The position numbers and the translations under genes are program-made. Below the pieces are notes generated by a model. It worked only from the letters and a program-made list of their open reading frames with translations. It was not told the DNA's origin and did no database searches. DNA of 64,000 nucleotides from Ampelocalamus luodianensis (taxonomy: Eukaryota > Streptophyta > Magnoliopsida > Poales > Poaceae), in the NCBI GenBank assembly GCA_036346255.1, contig CM070633.1, positions 12,710,001-12,774,000 of the forward strand, written 5' to 3'. Positions within the stretch are counted from its first letter, which is position 1, and every line of letters begins with the position of its first letter. Positions 23,904 to 36,251 of the stretch are shown here, piece by piece.

Positions 23904-25726
23904 CCCTAGGGGTGCCCCTGTTTCGCTCCCAAAACCCTGGCCGCCACCCCATCTCCCCCTGGTTGCGCCTCCTTAGCTAGGCCTATTGCCTGCTGCCGCT
24001 GCTCCTGTGTTGCACCTCCGACTTTCTATGCTACGAGGGGACACGAGGAAGGGAATGACCAGGAAGTGGCCAGCAAGGAGGAGAAGAAGGATGAGGGAAG
24101 GAAGGAAGAAAAGAGAAAGGAAAAAAGAGGGGAAAGATCTCGAATTTATGATCATCGTCGGTAACGATATGGTAATCTTTAGTTGGTCCTAGATTAATCG
24201 TTGTTCAGATTGTAGATCATTTGGATCATGCGAAGTATAGTTTTTGGGAAACCCTAGTTCGTCGAACTGCGTTGTAGAAATTGCGAGGGCAATTAAGGGT
24301 ATTTATGTTCAGACTCAGGGTTTCAGATAGTTAACAAAATTGTGGGGAATTGAACTAGCTTCACAGGAAGGTCTAGAACACTAAATTTGGAGTTGTGAGC
24401 GAAAAGTTATGGCCTCGAGAGAGTCGTTGTCCAGAAAACGATCATCAATGGCAGTTGTCGCGTAGATGGGCTAATTACACATGGTAGATGGGATAACTTA
24501 ATTATTGTCATAGCTTGAATAAGCTATATATTTCTTTGTAGATTCTAGAACTACCATTATTTACTACTTTTGAAGTTATAGAAAAATATATATGAAAATG
24601 TGAAATAGACCATTCTACATATTATGGTTTAATTTTTGGGGTTGGAAACGGGGAACTAAACGGCGAATTCAGAGGTTTGGCATAACTAGAAAGTTTTGGA
24701 TAATTTCGTGGGGTTTCCAGAAAGTATATATTTCACTATGTTTGGAGTTCAGATGAGGGAGTTAGGGTCGTTTTACTATTAAGACAGTAGGTAGTGCGCC
24801 CAGTAAAGTTAAGGTAAAGACGTCGATTTTGCGTATAGGTTTGATGGTGATTAGTTTAATGTTTTAGTACTGTGGTGGTATATTTTTTTAGTGTATTTTG
24901 CTTGCTTGTACATGTAGTGTTGCCTCAAGCACTTTGACACCTTCCCACCGCCCGGCTCCTAGAGGATAAGAGGCAAGTGCATGGTAGAATGCTGATAAAT
25001 GGTTTGGTTGTTGTTTTTTATTATTCATTTTCATGATGTTATTTATGCACATTGCTTAATTACACATCTTGATAATGACTATGGTTGCTATCGATGATGA
25101 AGACATGAAATGTTGATAATGGAATTTAATATGGTTATGGCATGAGATAATGATGACATGAAATGTTGGGGACATGATATGGTAATGACATGAAAATAAT
25201 GATAATGGATAATTAAAGATGTTGCACTATTTACATTCACCTGACAGGAGTTGCACAAGCCAGGTTGGTGAGAAAGTTACATAACTATTCTGGTGAGGTT
25301 GGTGAGAAAGGTACAAGACCAGTCTGGAGTGCTCTAAATAAAATTCTACTTTAGTGGGATTTCACGAGAGTGAAAGATAGAGTGGTTCATCGACGGATGA
25401 ACACTTGCTATACCGGTATCAGCTGATGGAGTTGCATATGAGTATGTAACATAGAGTTGTATTGCATTAAATGAAAAGCGGATGATATGTTATTTGAGTG
25501 CGAGCGTAAAGATAAATAAGAGAATGTGTTGTTGATGATGTTAATAATGGTTATTGAACTGTTGATTATTGTTTTATTATGTTCTTATCGAGTCGTAGAC
25601 TCGCCTTTGCTTTATTGTTACTATAAGTGGAAGTTGACAACATCTTGCATGGGAGAGGATTGCTCAAATGGCTCACATACAACCACTACAATTATTCAAT
25701 TCACTTTGTCATGACTCGATAAGAAG
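23904..25726 (+). mobile_element. Middle segment of the outermost LTR
   Basis: Continues from 10942. A GC-rich leader (23904-24150) is followed by AT-rich sequence. A predicted GC donor GATAAGAG/GCAAGTGC is at 24972/24973, and a stem-loop CGAGTC/GACTCG at 25589-25603 lies 24 nt before a possible acceptor at 25627. A direct repeat of GGTTGGTGAGAAAG occurs near 25263 and 25297. No gene is recognised. It is interrupted at 25727 by the next retrotransposon. Confidence 0.6.
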
Positions 25727-27490
25727 TGTAATACTCCAAATGTATTCGAAAGAGAAGAAATAAATTACAGAGAAAGATCAATTAAAAAAATGTTTTAACA
25801 GGAGATTAGAGGGTGATTTATGCATAATTTGGACAACCTGGGTTGTGGGCTTCCGGTCCACAGCATTTAGGCCCAAGGGGAAGGGGTAGTGGGCCACATA
25901 AGAAGGAGAGGGGGCAACCCTAGGGTTGCTACAGTAGCTGCGCTACAGTGCCGCCGCCATGCTACAGTCCCATGGCGTGCTACAGTACCCTCCCACCCCT
26001 TGCTTTCACTGCCAACCAAGAAGGAGAAGGGAGAAAGCTCCTCGGGTGCTGCCGGCCAAGGAAGAGAAAGGAAGAAGAAGGAAGGGGAAGAAGGGAGGAA
26101 GGAAAGGGAGAGATCGTGGCCTAGGGTTGGTGTTCATCGCGTTCAGCGGCGGTTCTTCAAGGGTGGGGGAACTGGTCCCGGGGCAGCACCATCTTCTCAT
26201 CCTCCGTTCTCACGCGGTTAAGGCAAGTGCATTGCTTGTTACTTGGTTGTGATTGATTGGCCATGTTTGTGTGTTTTCAATACATGACAACAGTAGCAAG
26301 TACTACGTTGATAGAATAGTTATGAATGGTTGATAGAGAGTGCTAATATTTTTATACGTATTAGCTATGCATGGTTGATAGTGTGATTAAGGATGGTGAA
26401 TGCTGCGGATATGATTAATTATTATTCATGAGTGATTATTCATGTTTGCTAGTATTATGAATATGTGTGCTATTCATGGATGCTAGAATGCTATGAATGT
26501 CAACGATGATGAACGCTAGAAGTATGAATAAGTTTATTCATGTATGATGTTGTGAATACAAATTTATGATGGTTTAAAGTTTTGTTCATGTGCATCATGC
26601 TATCATATTGGAGGCTTGGTCACGTGGTGACTATGCATATACGAGGTCCCCGTCATGTGGATGACGGGCTTGAGGTCCCCACATTCGTGGAATGTGGGCA
26701 TTGAAAAGAGGTCCCCATCATGAAAACGATGGGCTTATGGTCCCCACACTTGTGGAGTGTGGGCTTGAGGTCCCCTTTACTTGCGGAGTATTGGGCAATT
26801 GGTCCCTGCGCTTGCGAGCACAGGCATGGGTATGCAGCGACGGTTGCATACTTTGCATTACCGGTAAAATGCAAAAGATAAAGAGACAAAGAGAAAGTGC
26901 ACTTGAGCATCTTGCATAGCATGAGCATATGACATGTTTATAATAGAGATTGTAGATGGATGATGATGATTACAGTTGATTATGTTATTATTGTCATTTA
27001 TTGTACTTGCTGAGTCTTTGGACTCACTCTTGCTGTTGTTGTGTTTTTAGGTACCCCTATACAAGAACGGCATGCATGGGAGGGAGTAAGACTTAGAGTG
27101 GTTGCACAATGGCACAAACTACTCATATTTGAATTGATAGAATGATAATTTAGTAGATGAGAAACTTTCTTTAAGAATTACATATGATACTCCCTCTGCT
27201 TGGAATAATTTGTAATAGAGTTGATTAGAGAATCATGGATGTCCTTTTGTTTATGCTTATAGTTGTTTAGCATGCTATGGATGATATAGTGATGATTAGC
27301 GTAGTTTTGGTGGTCTCTTGATTATGCTGGATGTTGGATTATTTAACTATGTTACAATTAAAGGTCGGGACCTCCAATTAGTAACTAAACAAAGGAGGTT
27401 TTGTCGGATTTTAGAGAATTGTATCAATGTTAAAATAGCTTTAGTGTTAGTTTAGTAGCATTCCAAGCCGTTGTCAGGCTGGGGTGTTCT
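25727..27490 (+). repeat. 5' LTR of the degenerate Gypsy element
   Basis: A 1.76-kb LTR. A purine-rich leader (26030-26120) is followed by a predicted GC-AG intron (26223-27050), the hairpin array (26649-26824) and the stem-loop TGAGTC/GACTCA (27011-27026). The open frame from 25959 could run through the GC donor (AAG/GCAAGTGC) in phase 0 to a TAA within 40 nt of the acceptor; this is weaker than the phase-1 cases. Confidence 0.85.
26649..26824 (+). repeat. Array of hairpins in the 5' LTR
   Basis: Modules of GGTCCCC-stem-loop-stem-GGGC type: CCCGTCAT/ATGACGGG (26649-26668), CCCACATTC/GAATGTGGG (26678-26698), CCCATC/GATGGG (26714-26733), CCCACACT/AGTGTGGG (26743-26763), TACT/AGTA (about 26778-26790) and a weaker CCTGCGCT/AGCACAGG (about 26805-26824). 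The stems differ but stay complementary. The 3' LTR carries the same array at about 32508-32690 with small losses. Confidence 0.8.
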
Positions 27491-30400
27491 GATTGGTATC
27501 GAGCGGTCGTGAGTGCGTGGTGAATGGATTAACAACCTAGGTAACCTAATTTGCTAAAATGTTGTAATGGTTAATGAACTTAAATACTTGACACACTGGT
27601 GCACAGTAGGATGGGAATGGGTCAAGCATTGCATTTACATTTCCGTTATGTCGTATTGACCTTTGCTGTTATGAGTTGGTTACGAATGCTTATGACTTGA
27701 TTATTATGATAGCTATATAACTATAGTTGTTGTTGAGAGGTTGAGGTCGTGGTTGTGGCCCTAGGCTTTACCATGTTACACCACCGTTCACAATAAGAGG
27801 TTAGCGAAATGATTACTTCGAGAACCATAGTTACATGTTCTGTGGGTGAATACCTTTAGAAAAGTTGTTCCAAGTTGTTCTCTTCTTGAGCTTGATTTAG
27901 ACCAATTCTGGGTATAGATGCGGATGGTGAAATTTGTTGGGATTTCACTTGGTCTCTATTTGTGTCTTGGGAGTTCTGCCCTTCTTATTGGAATATCTGA
28001 TTCATTTATTCGCTTGGTATTCGGGATGCTGAAAGTTTTCTGTTGCAAGTTCTTTATCATGTGAAATCTTTGATTTTGTGTATTTCTTTTGGATTATTTC
28101 GAGTTTTGAAGTTAATGCCAGAAGGGAGTTAAAGTCCTTTTGTGAGGTCTTGATATGTTTAAGCAAGAGGTGTTAAACATAGAAGTTCATTGATAAGGTT
28201 TGAATTATCAAGACAGATCTGCAGTGTCATGCCTGATTGGTCTTAACCCATATCTTTAGAATTGGAGTTGATTAATGTGATGTTGTCACGGAGCAATTAC
28301 TTGATGGGTAGTGACAAATAGTACGTCCATGCCTAATTGGGGTCAAAAGAGGTATTAAGATATGTGAAGCATTGATGAAACTGGTTTGATCACCATGGGC
28401 GATAAATTTGGTAAGACTCTCCGGTAGATTGGATTTGTTGGACTCAACGGATTAATTAAATCATTTGGGATGGATAAGTCTAAAAGGTGTTAGATTAGTG
28501 TCATAATGAATATTCATCTTGAAAGTTATCTTTTATGGATAAGTACTGATCATATGTAATTGCTAGGTGCAATAATAATGTATCGAAGTAGGGTGTTGAG
28601 CATCACTAAGAGATGAACTGATGGGATGTAGTCAACGATCTTTGCTTACCTGATGGTGGAGTGGTAGGATAATAGTGTGTCTTCGATGAGAAGGTCGATC
28701 ATTAAAAATGTTTAGGTTGTTAAACCGGTGGGATTACTTGATCGTCGTGGATAACTCTAATTGTGTAGTAAGGGAGAGATAAGGATGTATTTGACTGTTG
28801 TCCTAGTGGATAATAATCCGAAAAATTGCTTTTAATTGGTTGCTTGATGGTTTCATATTTGCTGGTAGGAATGCAGATAGAGAAAGGATAATAAATACTC
28901 CTATGACTGTATAATTCGTTACATGTCTACGATAACCGCTATATTGGAAGTTATGTACAAAACGAGTGTGAGCATTGCTAATAGGAGAAGGGTTGAAAAA
29001 AATATATAGATATATGATTTATTCATGTATGTCCCATAAGGAATGTGACTTGTGGCTGCATGCCCTTGTTAAAAGAGTTGACGATAAAGATTCTTGTTAA
29101 TAGTTATTATTCTTGACGTTAATAAGATTGTCTATAAGGGGATTGTGACTTGTGGGAGTGATGGGGATTCTTTTAGAAAGAAAGTAATATGTCCGCCTTC
29201 CATAATATCGGTTAAATGGGAAGTTTGGATTCTTGCATTTGTGAGCCTTTGGTAGTTCATGCTTAATGTGGTAGCTGAAATCGTTAAGAGAGGCGATGCG
29301 TGAGAATGTTCTAATGGGTTCTTAAGTGATGAAAGGGAATTGTTTCTCTGTTAACAAGGAAAAAAAAGTGTACCATAAGTATTTGAGGTTGGAGTTCAGG
29401 ATTGTAACCTGCAACTTTTCTTTCGTTGCCGCTTAAGCGTTTCTTGTGTTTCAAAAGCAGTGTTTTATTGTGATTTATTGATGTCTGAAACTCCCCTCTT
29501 GTGAACTTGTGCCCTCAATTGCAGTCTCGTCTTTTGTGTTTCGAGATCAATGCTATTTGACTATTTCTCTTGGTCTCGTGCTCACTGTGAGGAGTAGTAT
29601 TTCCTCGTGTGTTAAAACCTGTATTTGTTTGCTCTTTACTATTAAGAAAAGATTAACCGACTTGGGTTGCAAGGTCTTATAGGATGTAATATGGCGATTG
29701 GTTGGTGGTGGCCAAGTAAATGATCGCAGTGAGAATTATGGGGGCCAAGCTATTGGAAGATCAGTAGAAAGTGATTTGGTTTTGTCCTAAAACTCTTGGA
29801 AGGAATTGGATTTAAATAGAATGATTGTCGTTGAAATAAAACAGATTAGTGTTACAACTAGTAGAACTCATAGTGAATTATAATCCAAGAACCTTCAATC
29901 ATGTTGGAATGTTGGGATTATCGAAAGTCTGGAAGCTTGATCGATGTGTTAGAGTATCGCGATTGGGTAATTTTGCAAGGTTAGGTATGTGATCTATGAC
30001 AGTGTAGTTTAATGAGATGTAGGATTAGCGAAGTAATTTAATCGTAATGTCAATTGATGGAATAGTAGGTAAGGTTGAGATGTCGGCAGGTATGCCCTGG
30101 TTTTAGTGAATAATCTTCTGGGAGATAGAATTCTTCTAAAAGATAATTTGGTCGAGAAAAATATTTTACATGTGAATGATAATGTTTGAGTATGTTTAGA
30201 GTGTGGGAATTCTAGTGAGTGAATCTGAAGTTTTCTCGATGTTTTATACGAAAAGTTGGTTGTAGGAGTCTTGGAGGTTGAATTTGGGCTTTGCATTTTT
30301 ATGCTAGAATCTTGGTTGTCAATGGTTATGTGTAAAAATAATAGAATAAGAGTGGATTCCGAGTAGTGGGATCATCTTTGATAGTATCCTTTCGGTGTAG

Positions 30401-31603
30401 TAAATGAGTGTGTGATATGAATTTCAAATTGGTTATCCTTAATGGATTGAGGGATGTGATGGTGGGTGAATTCTATATTGAGTTGCGTTGGGAATTATTC
30501 TGTCAAAGTAATTCATTCGGTAGAGAAGTTGGCTAGAGTGTGATATCATGGGTTGGAAGAGTCTCCTTGCATAAGAGTGGATTTTGTACTCGGTTGAACA
30601 TAGCTTTGAGGTCGCCAATTTAAGGTAATTGAGTTAATGTATTATGCGATGATTTGGGATCCTATGGTTTAAGAGAAAGTTAAATTCCTAAAAGAAAGAT
30701 TGTGAAAAAGGATGTGAACTTGGATGGTGAGATATTCTTAGTTCTTATTTGAACCATGTGTTTATGACGGATGTTAGTTACTACTTGAGTTGGTTCCTGT
30801 TGGTATATGTGGTCCCATCCAGTTGAGAAAAAAAGGTTAATTTGGTTATTCGAGTGATTTCGCTTTTGGCTATGTGGCATTTATCTCTAAACTGCCTACT
30901 TGAAAAGTGGAAAAGTTTTCATGTTAAATCCATTGATTTTGGATTGGGCTCTTCTAAGGGAAGATGGTTTTGAGTTGGATGCATTATGACTCCTTTGTTT
31001 TCAGTTGAGTTCTTCGGATAAGCGAGTTGGTATGCGAGTTCTTTGTGCGTCCCTTGTTAAAGGAGATGCTACTTGCATAGGTAAAGTGATCGACTGAGAG
31101 TCAGAACAAGAGTTCCGTGTGTTTGGTACAGATGGTGTACATCGGTACCAAAAGGAAGTTTAACCAAAGGTGAGTTGGATAGGTTCTTTAGTCACAGGAA
31201 TTTATAGATTGGCTTATCGCTAGGACTGTCTCGAATACTTGTGCGGAGTACGCAATGTCTTATATATTCTGGTGCTGAGAGAGGACATGAGAGGTCCGGG
31301 GCTTGAGATTTTGTTAGGGCCATTGGCCCACGAGTAAGACCGTGCCTTCGAGATGTGTCCGTTGAGTGAGCCGTGAAAGGTTGGGACGAGTATTAAGGCG
31401 TAACACATCAGTTACGTCAGGGTGCGGTGGTCCCATAATTACGAGAGGAAAATGACTTGGGAATTAGAGCCACGCATGCACAAGCATTATCCGGTATTGT
31501 AAACAGCATGTGCGGAGTTTTGTGGTAAATTCTAGTTGTGATTGTTCTTTGGCGTTTAAGCATGGTAACAATTCGGGGTCGAATTCTGTTTAAGGTGGTA
31601 GAA
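27491..31603 (+). mobile_element. Internal region of the degenerate Gypsy element, no ORF
   Basis: 4.1 kb without a credible coding frame on either strand. At 31413-31499 a plus-strand stretch translates as YVRVRWSHN then TWELEPRMHKHYP, matching the integrase/chromodomain tail pattern also seen at 20395-20465. This shows the region derives from a Gypsy pol gene but is mutated or rearranged. The rest I could not assign to gag or pol. Confidence 0.6.
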
Positions 31604-33347
31604 TGTAATACTCCAAATGTATTCGAAAGAGAAGAAATAAATTACAGAGAAAGATCAATTAAAAAAAAATTTAACAGGAGATTAGAGGGTGACTTATGCA
31701 TAATTTGGACAACCTGGGCTGTGGGCTTCCGGTCCACAGCATTTAGGCCCAAGGGGAAGGGGTAGTGGGCCACATAAGAAGGAGAGGGGCAACCCTAGGG
31801 TTGCTCGAGAGCTGCGCTACTGATGCCGCCGCCATGCTACACCCCATGGCGTGCTACAAGTACCCTCCCACCCCTTGCTTTCACGCCAACCAAGAAGGAG
31901 AAGGAGAAAGCTCCTCGGTGCTGCCGGCCAAGGAAGAGAAAGGAAGAAGAAGGAAGGGAAGAAGGGAGGAAGGAAAGGAGAGATCGTGGCCTAGGGTTGG
32001 TGTTCATCGCGTTGGCGGTTCTTCAAGGGTGGGAACGGTCCCGGCAAAGACCATCTTCTCATCCTCCGTTCTCACGCGGTTAAGGCAAGTGCATTGCTTG
32101 TTACTTGGTTGTGATTGATTGGTCATGTTTGTGTGTTTTCAATACATGACAGCGTAGCAAGTACTCTGGTTGATAGAATAGTTATGAATGGTTGATAGAG
32201 AGTGCTAATATTTTTATACGTATTAGCTATGCATGGTTGATAGTGTGACTAAGGATGGTGAATGTTGCGGATATGATTAATTATTATTCATGAGTGATTA
32301 TTCATGTTTGCTAGTATTATGAATATGTGTGCTATTCATGGATGCTAGAATGCTATGAATGTCAACGATGATGAACGCTAGAAGTATGAATAAGTTTATT
32401 CATGTATGATGTTGTGAATACAAATTTATGATGGTTTAAAGTTTTGTTCATGTGCATCATGCTATCATATTGGAGGCTTGGTCACGTGGTGACTATGCAT
32501 ATACGAGGTCCCCGTCATGTGGATGACGGGTTGAGGTCCCCACATTCGTGGAATGTGGGCATTGAAAGAGGTCCCCATCATGAAAACGATGGGCTTATGG
32601 TCCCCACACTTGTGGAGTGTGGGCTTGAGGTCCCTTTACTTGCGGAGTATTGGGCAATTGGTCCTGCGCTATGCGAGCACGGGCATGGGTATGCGACGGT
32701 TGCATACTTTGCATTACCGGTAAAATGCAAAAGATAAAGAGACAAAGAGAAAGTGCACTTGAGCATCTTGCATAGCATGAGCATATGACATGTTTATAAT
32801 AGAGATTGTAGATGGATGATGATGATTACAGTTGATTATGTTATTATTGCCATTTATTGTACTTGCTGAGTCTTTGGACTCACTCTTGCTGTTGTTGTGT
32901 TTTTAGGTACCCCTATACAAGAACGGCATGCATGGGAGGGAGTAAGACTTAGAGTGGTTGCACAATGGCACAAACTACTTATATTTGAATTGATAGAATG
33001 ATAATTTAGTAGATGAGAAACTTTCTTTAAGAATTACATATGATACTCCCTCTGCTTGGAATAATTTGTAATAGAGTTGATTAGAGAATCATGGATGTCC
33101 TTTTGTTTATGCTTATAGTTGTTTAACATGCTATGGATGATATAGTGATGATTAGCGTAGTTTTGGTGGTCTCTTGATTATGCTGGATGTTGGATTATTT
33201 AACTATGTTACAATTAAAGGTCGGGACCTCCAGTTAGTAACTAAACAAAGGAGGTTCTGTCGGATTTTAGAGAATTGTATCAATGTTAAAATAATTTTAG
33301 TGTTAGTTTAGTAGCATTCCAAGCCGTTATCAGGCTGGAGTGTTACA
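31604..33347 (+). repeat. 3' LTR of the degenerate Gypsy element
   Basis: A 1744-bp LTR that matches the 5' LTR along its whole length. Differences are mostly one- or two-base deletions in runs, for example in the leader around 31795-31850 and 32020-32050. The predicted intron is 32085-32906 and the stem-loop is at 32867-32882. Confidence 0.88.
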
Positions 33348-33352
33348 AGAAC

Positions 33353-33651
33353 AAATGGCTCAAATGGCTCTAATATAATTTGATGATTTTTCCTTAAAGG
33401 TTCATTAAACTTGAATAATTCTATATGATTGGTTTAAAACTTGATTTATTCGTTCAATAGACTCGTTATGACTGTTAACTGATTATTGGTTCATTATTCA
33501 ATATTGCTACCTAGTAATTTGATCTTTATGACTATTGTGTTGTGTTCAATGCTTTTATTGACCCATGGACAAGTTTTATCTTTTATATACTTGCTAGAAA
33601 TTATTGTAATATATTGTTTAAATTAATAATTAATGTTGTTTAATGACATTC
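33353..33651 (+). mobile_element. Segment of the outermost LTR
   Basis: AT-rich sequence between the degenerate Gypsy element and the Copia derivative. By position it continues the LTR from 25726. No gene or structure is seen. Confidence 0.5.
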
Positions 33652-34026
33652 TGTTAGTCGCTGGACTCTTGCTTGAGGTGATAGCAAGATCCTTACTCTC
33701 ATGGAGAGGATGACACTTGGAGATGAGGCAAATTTTTCTTCTTGGTTTATTTCTCTCACAATGTCATGCCAACCTGAGGGGTTGGGGATACATATTTATA
33801 GGGTTAACCAGCCAAGCATATGCCAAGCATATGCTAGTCTAAGATGCTCTGTCCTAGATGCTCTGTCCTAGATGTTGTGTCCTAGATGCTCTGTCCTAGA
33901 TGCTCTGTCCTCTAAAGCTAGTCCTAAAGCTAGTCCAAGATGCTCTGTCCAAAAGAGATGCTAACCGCCAGTCAAGGATGCTGTCCTTGAAGGGCGGCAA
34001 AAGCCAACACAGAGACTTATCCATCA
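33652..34026 (-). repeat. 3' LTR of the Copia element with extra tandem copies
   Basis: A 375-bp LTR. It differs from the 309-bp partner (35943-36251) by additional copies of a short unit around AGATGCTCTGTCCT (33840-33925), an extra GCCAAGCATAT and a duplicated AAGCTAGTCC. The copy-number change arose after insertion or during reverse transcription. Confidence 0.85.
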
Positions 34027-35260
34027 ATCTCCCCCTAAGTCTTGTGTGTCTCCTTGTGAGGAATCTGAGCCATCCCGATCCTAGAGCAGAGCGTCGTCCT
34101 TGATTTCAACGCCGGAGGCGTCCCCAAACTTGATGAGCCTCGAGCGCTGAGTCACGCTCGGAGAAGAACTCCCGCCGCCCGGTCATGTGGTGGGTGTCGC
34201 CGGTGTCGAGGCACCACCCGTCGGTCTTGCTGTTGCCGGAACTTTCGCCGAAGAGGGCGTGTGCTTTTGGCTCGTCAAGGTGGAGGAGAGCCGCTGCGGC
34301 CGGTGCCGCTGGAGGTAGTTCGATGCTCGCCTGAGCAATGAACAGAGCCGGATGCTCCTCCTCCTCCGCCTGCGCGACGTGGGCCTGGCCGCGTCGTGGC
34401 TGTCGACAATCCCTGGCCCAATGACCAAGCTTGCCGCAGTTGTAGCAAGAGTCGTCTCTCGCGGGTCTTGTTTGCCGGCGCGCCGCCTGGCGCCCACGGT
34501 CATCACCTCGACGTCCTCGCGCCCATGCGGCGTCTTTGCGCTGCTTGCCGCGCTTATCACGCATGCGTCGCTGTCGTGGAAGAAGGCTCCCTTCTTCCTA
34601 TCACCTTGGCCGGCACCCACTCCTCCCGAGCGAGGAGGAGCTTCCGCCAATGGTGACGGGTCTCGAGAGAGGCGTGGCTCATCATCGTTGGCGACCTTGA
34701 GGCGACCTATCGCCTCCTCGATCGACATCGTGGAGAGGTCCAGCAGAGACCGGATCGACCGAGCCATCCGCTTGTACTTCTCGGGACGCGGCGAAAGAGC
34801 TTCTCGGCGCTCTCCTCTCCGAGGTGTCGTCGCCGAACTTTACCAACTGCAGCAGAGTGTTGAGACGAGAGCAAAGTCATCAACGCCTCACCGGCTTGAA
34901 GGCGTGGTCTCCACTCCGCGCGGCGTGCTGCAGTGTGGACTTGCGACGCGGCCGCCGCCGTGCGTCGCCGCGGCGATGGCGTCCCAAGCCTCCTGGCGAT
35001 CGCTTGTTGGAGAGCGAAGCGCATCTCAAGCGGATCGCGGCGATGAGGGCATCCGGCGCCGCCGATCTGGTCGTAGTCGGCGTCGCCGCATCGGACCGCC
35101 TTCCACATGTGCCGCACTGAGCCTCACCTTCATCACGCGCCCACTCGACGAGTTGGCCTTGGTGAGGGTAGGCCACCCACCGCCGGGCGGCGTCCCGACA
35201 ACGACCGAACCCGTGGTAACCACGGTGCCGGTCCGGGAGAGAGCCACGCGCTCGTGAAGA
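34027..35260 (-). pseudogene. Copia gag and partial protease, frameshifted
   Basis: Minus-strand pieces in order: PPGGGWPTLTKAN and VMKVRL (about 35190-35110), then MWKAVRCGDADYDQ (from 35111), then SLLDLSTMSIEEAIGRLKV (about 34750), the zinc knuckle CYNCGKLGHWARDC (C-x2-C-x4-H-x4-C, about 34450) and the protease start WCLDTGDTHHMTG (about 34200). The pieces lie in different frames, so at least three indels break the gene. After protease the sequence jumps to the element's 3' end, so integrase and reverse transcriptase are missing. Long plus-strand frames across this GC-rich stretch are antisense shadows. Confidence 0.85.
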
Positions 35261-36251
35261 CCGCGCTCTATCGACCCTCCGCCGCCGTTGTCGCGGCGCG
35301 CCTCTTCCAGAGCGCCACCGCCGAGCGCGCCTCCTCGAGCGCCACCGCCGAGCGCGCCTCCTCAGAGCGCCACCGCGTGCGCGCCTCCTCGAGCGCCATC
35401 GCGCGACCGCGCTGTCGATCGCCGCCAAGCTCGTGGCGCGCGCGGCGCCATCTGCGCGCTTCGCGCGCCGCCTCCTCTCCGGCCGCTCAAGGTCCACGTC
35501 GGCGCTGTCGCCGGCGCAGAGATGGAGCTGCTGCTGCTGCCGCGCAGACCTTGACCTCTGCTGCGCCGCACGCTGCGCATCCGCCGCCGCCGCTTCCGCC
35601 TCATGCTGGCTGCCGCCGCTCGCCGCTGCCGCCTCGGCGCGCTTTGCGCGCTGCGCGGTCTCGCCGCTGCCGCTTCTTGGCTGCTGAGCGGCGAGCTCGG
35701 CCGTCACGACGCCCGCGTGCTCGAGGCGGCCGAAGGCCGAGATCGCCTGCGGACATGGCGCGCTACTGGGGGGTGTTGCGTGGAGAGATGGCTGCTTCTG
35801 ACGAGCTGCTACCCGTCTCCGGAGAGGAGTGAGCAGAGACAACCGGAGCTGCTGCTGCTACCGGCTGGGGCTACTGTGAGGTCGGAGAAGGAGATGAGCA
35901 GGAGATGCTCAGCCTACATGATACACAAACTCTGATACCACTTGTTAGTCGCTGGACTCTTGCTTGAGGTGATAGCAAGATCCTTACTCTCATAGAGAGG
36001 ATGACACTTGGAGATGAGGCAAATTTTTCTTCTTGGTTTATTTCTCTCACAATGTCATGCCAACCTGAGGGGTTGGGGATACATATTTATAGGGCTAACC
36101 AGCCAAGCATATGCTAGTCTAAGATGCTCTGTCCTAGATGCTCTGTCCTCTAAAGCTAGTCCAAGATGCTCTGTCCAAAAGAGATGCTAACCGCCAGTCA
36201 AGGATGCTGTCCTTGAGGGGCGGCAAAAGCAACACAGAGACTTATCCATCA

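Larger units (their letters stand above)
25727..33347 (+). mobile_element. Degenerate Ty3/Gypsy element with paired LTRs
   Basis: LTRs 25727-27490 and 31604-33347 both start TGTAATACTCC and the right one ends AGTGTTACA. The target duplication is imperfect: AGAAG (25722-25726) against AGAAC (33348-33352). A primer-site-like TTGGTATCGAGCGG follows the 5' LTR, and TTAAGGTGGTAGAA precedes the 3' LTR. The 4.1-kb middle has no long frame. The only recognisable protein trace is a chromodomain-like remnant at 31413-31499, so it is a decayed or non-autonomous Gypsy element. Confidence 0.88.
33652..36251 (-). mobile_element. Copia-type LTR element, pol deleted
   Basis: Minus-strand element. LTRs are 35943-36251 (5') and 33652-34026 (3'), starting TGATGGATAAG and ending GACTAACA. 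Next to the 5' LTR, the minus strand reads TGGTATCAGAG (primer site). Next to the 3' LTR it reads CTTAGGGGGAGAT (polypurine tract). The putative target duplication is CATTC against CATTT, one mismatch. The inside holds only a frameshifted gag and the start of protease, so it needs help to move. Confidence 0.88.

Noticed and set aside
30009..30880. Minus-strand frames of 66-95 codons in the degenerate Gypsy interior
   Set aside because: Low-complexity serine/threonine-rich translation opposite to the element's direction; no domain.
33655..33680. AGTC/GACT followed by CTTGCTT in the Copia LTR, like the conserved LTR stem-loop
   Set aside because: It lies on the opposite strand to Copia transcription and has no nearby acceptor in the right place; probably coincidence.
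34352..35832. Long plus-strand open frames in GC-rich DNA
   Set aside because: Antisense to the recognisable Copia gag and protease on the minus strand; composition effect only.
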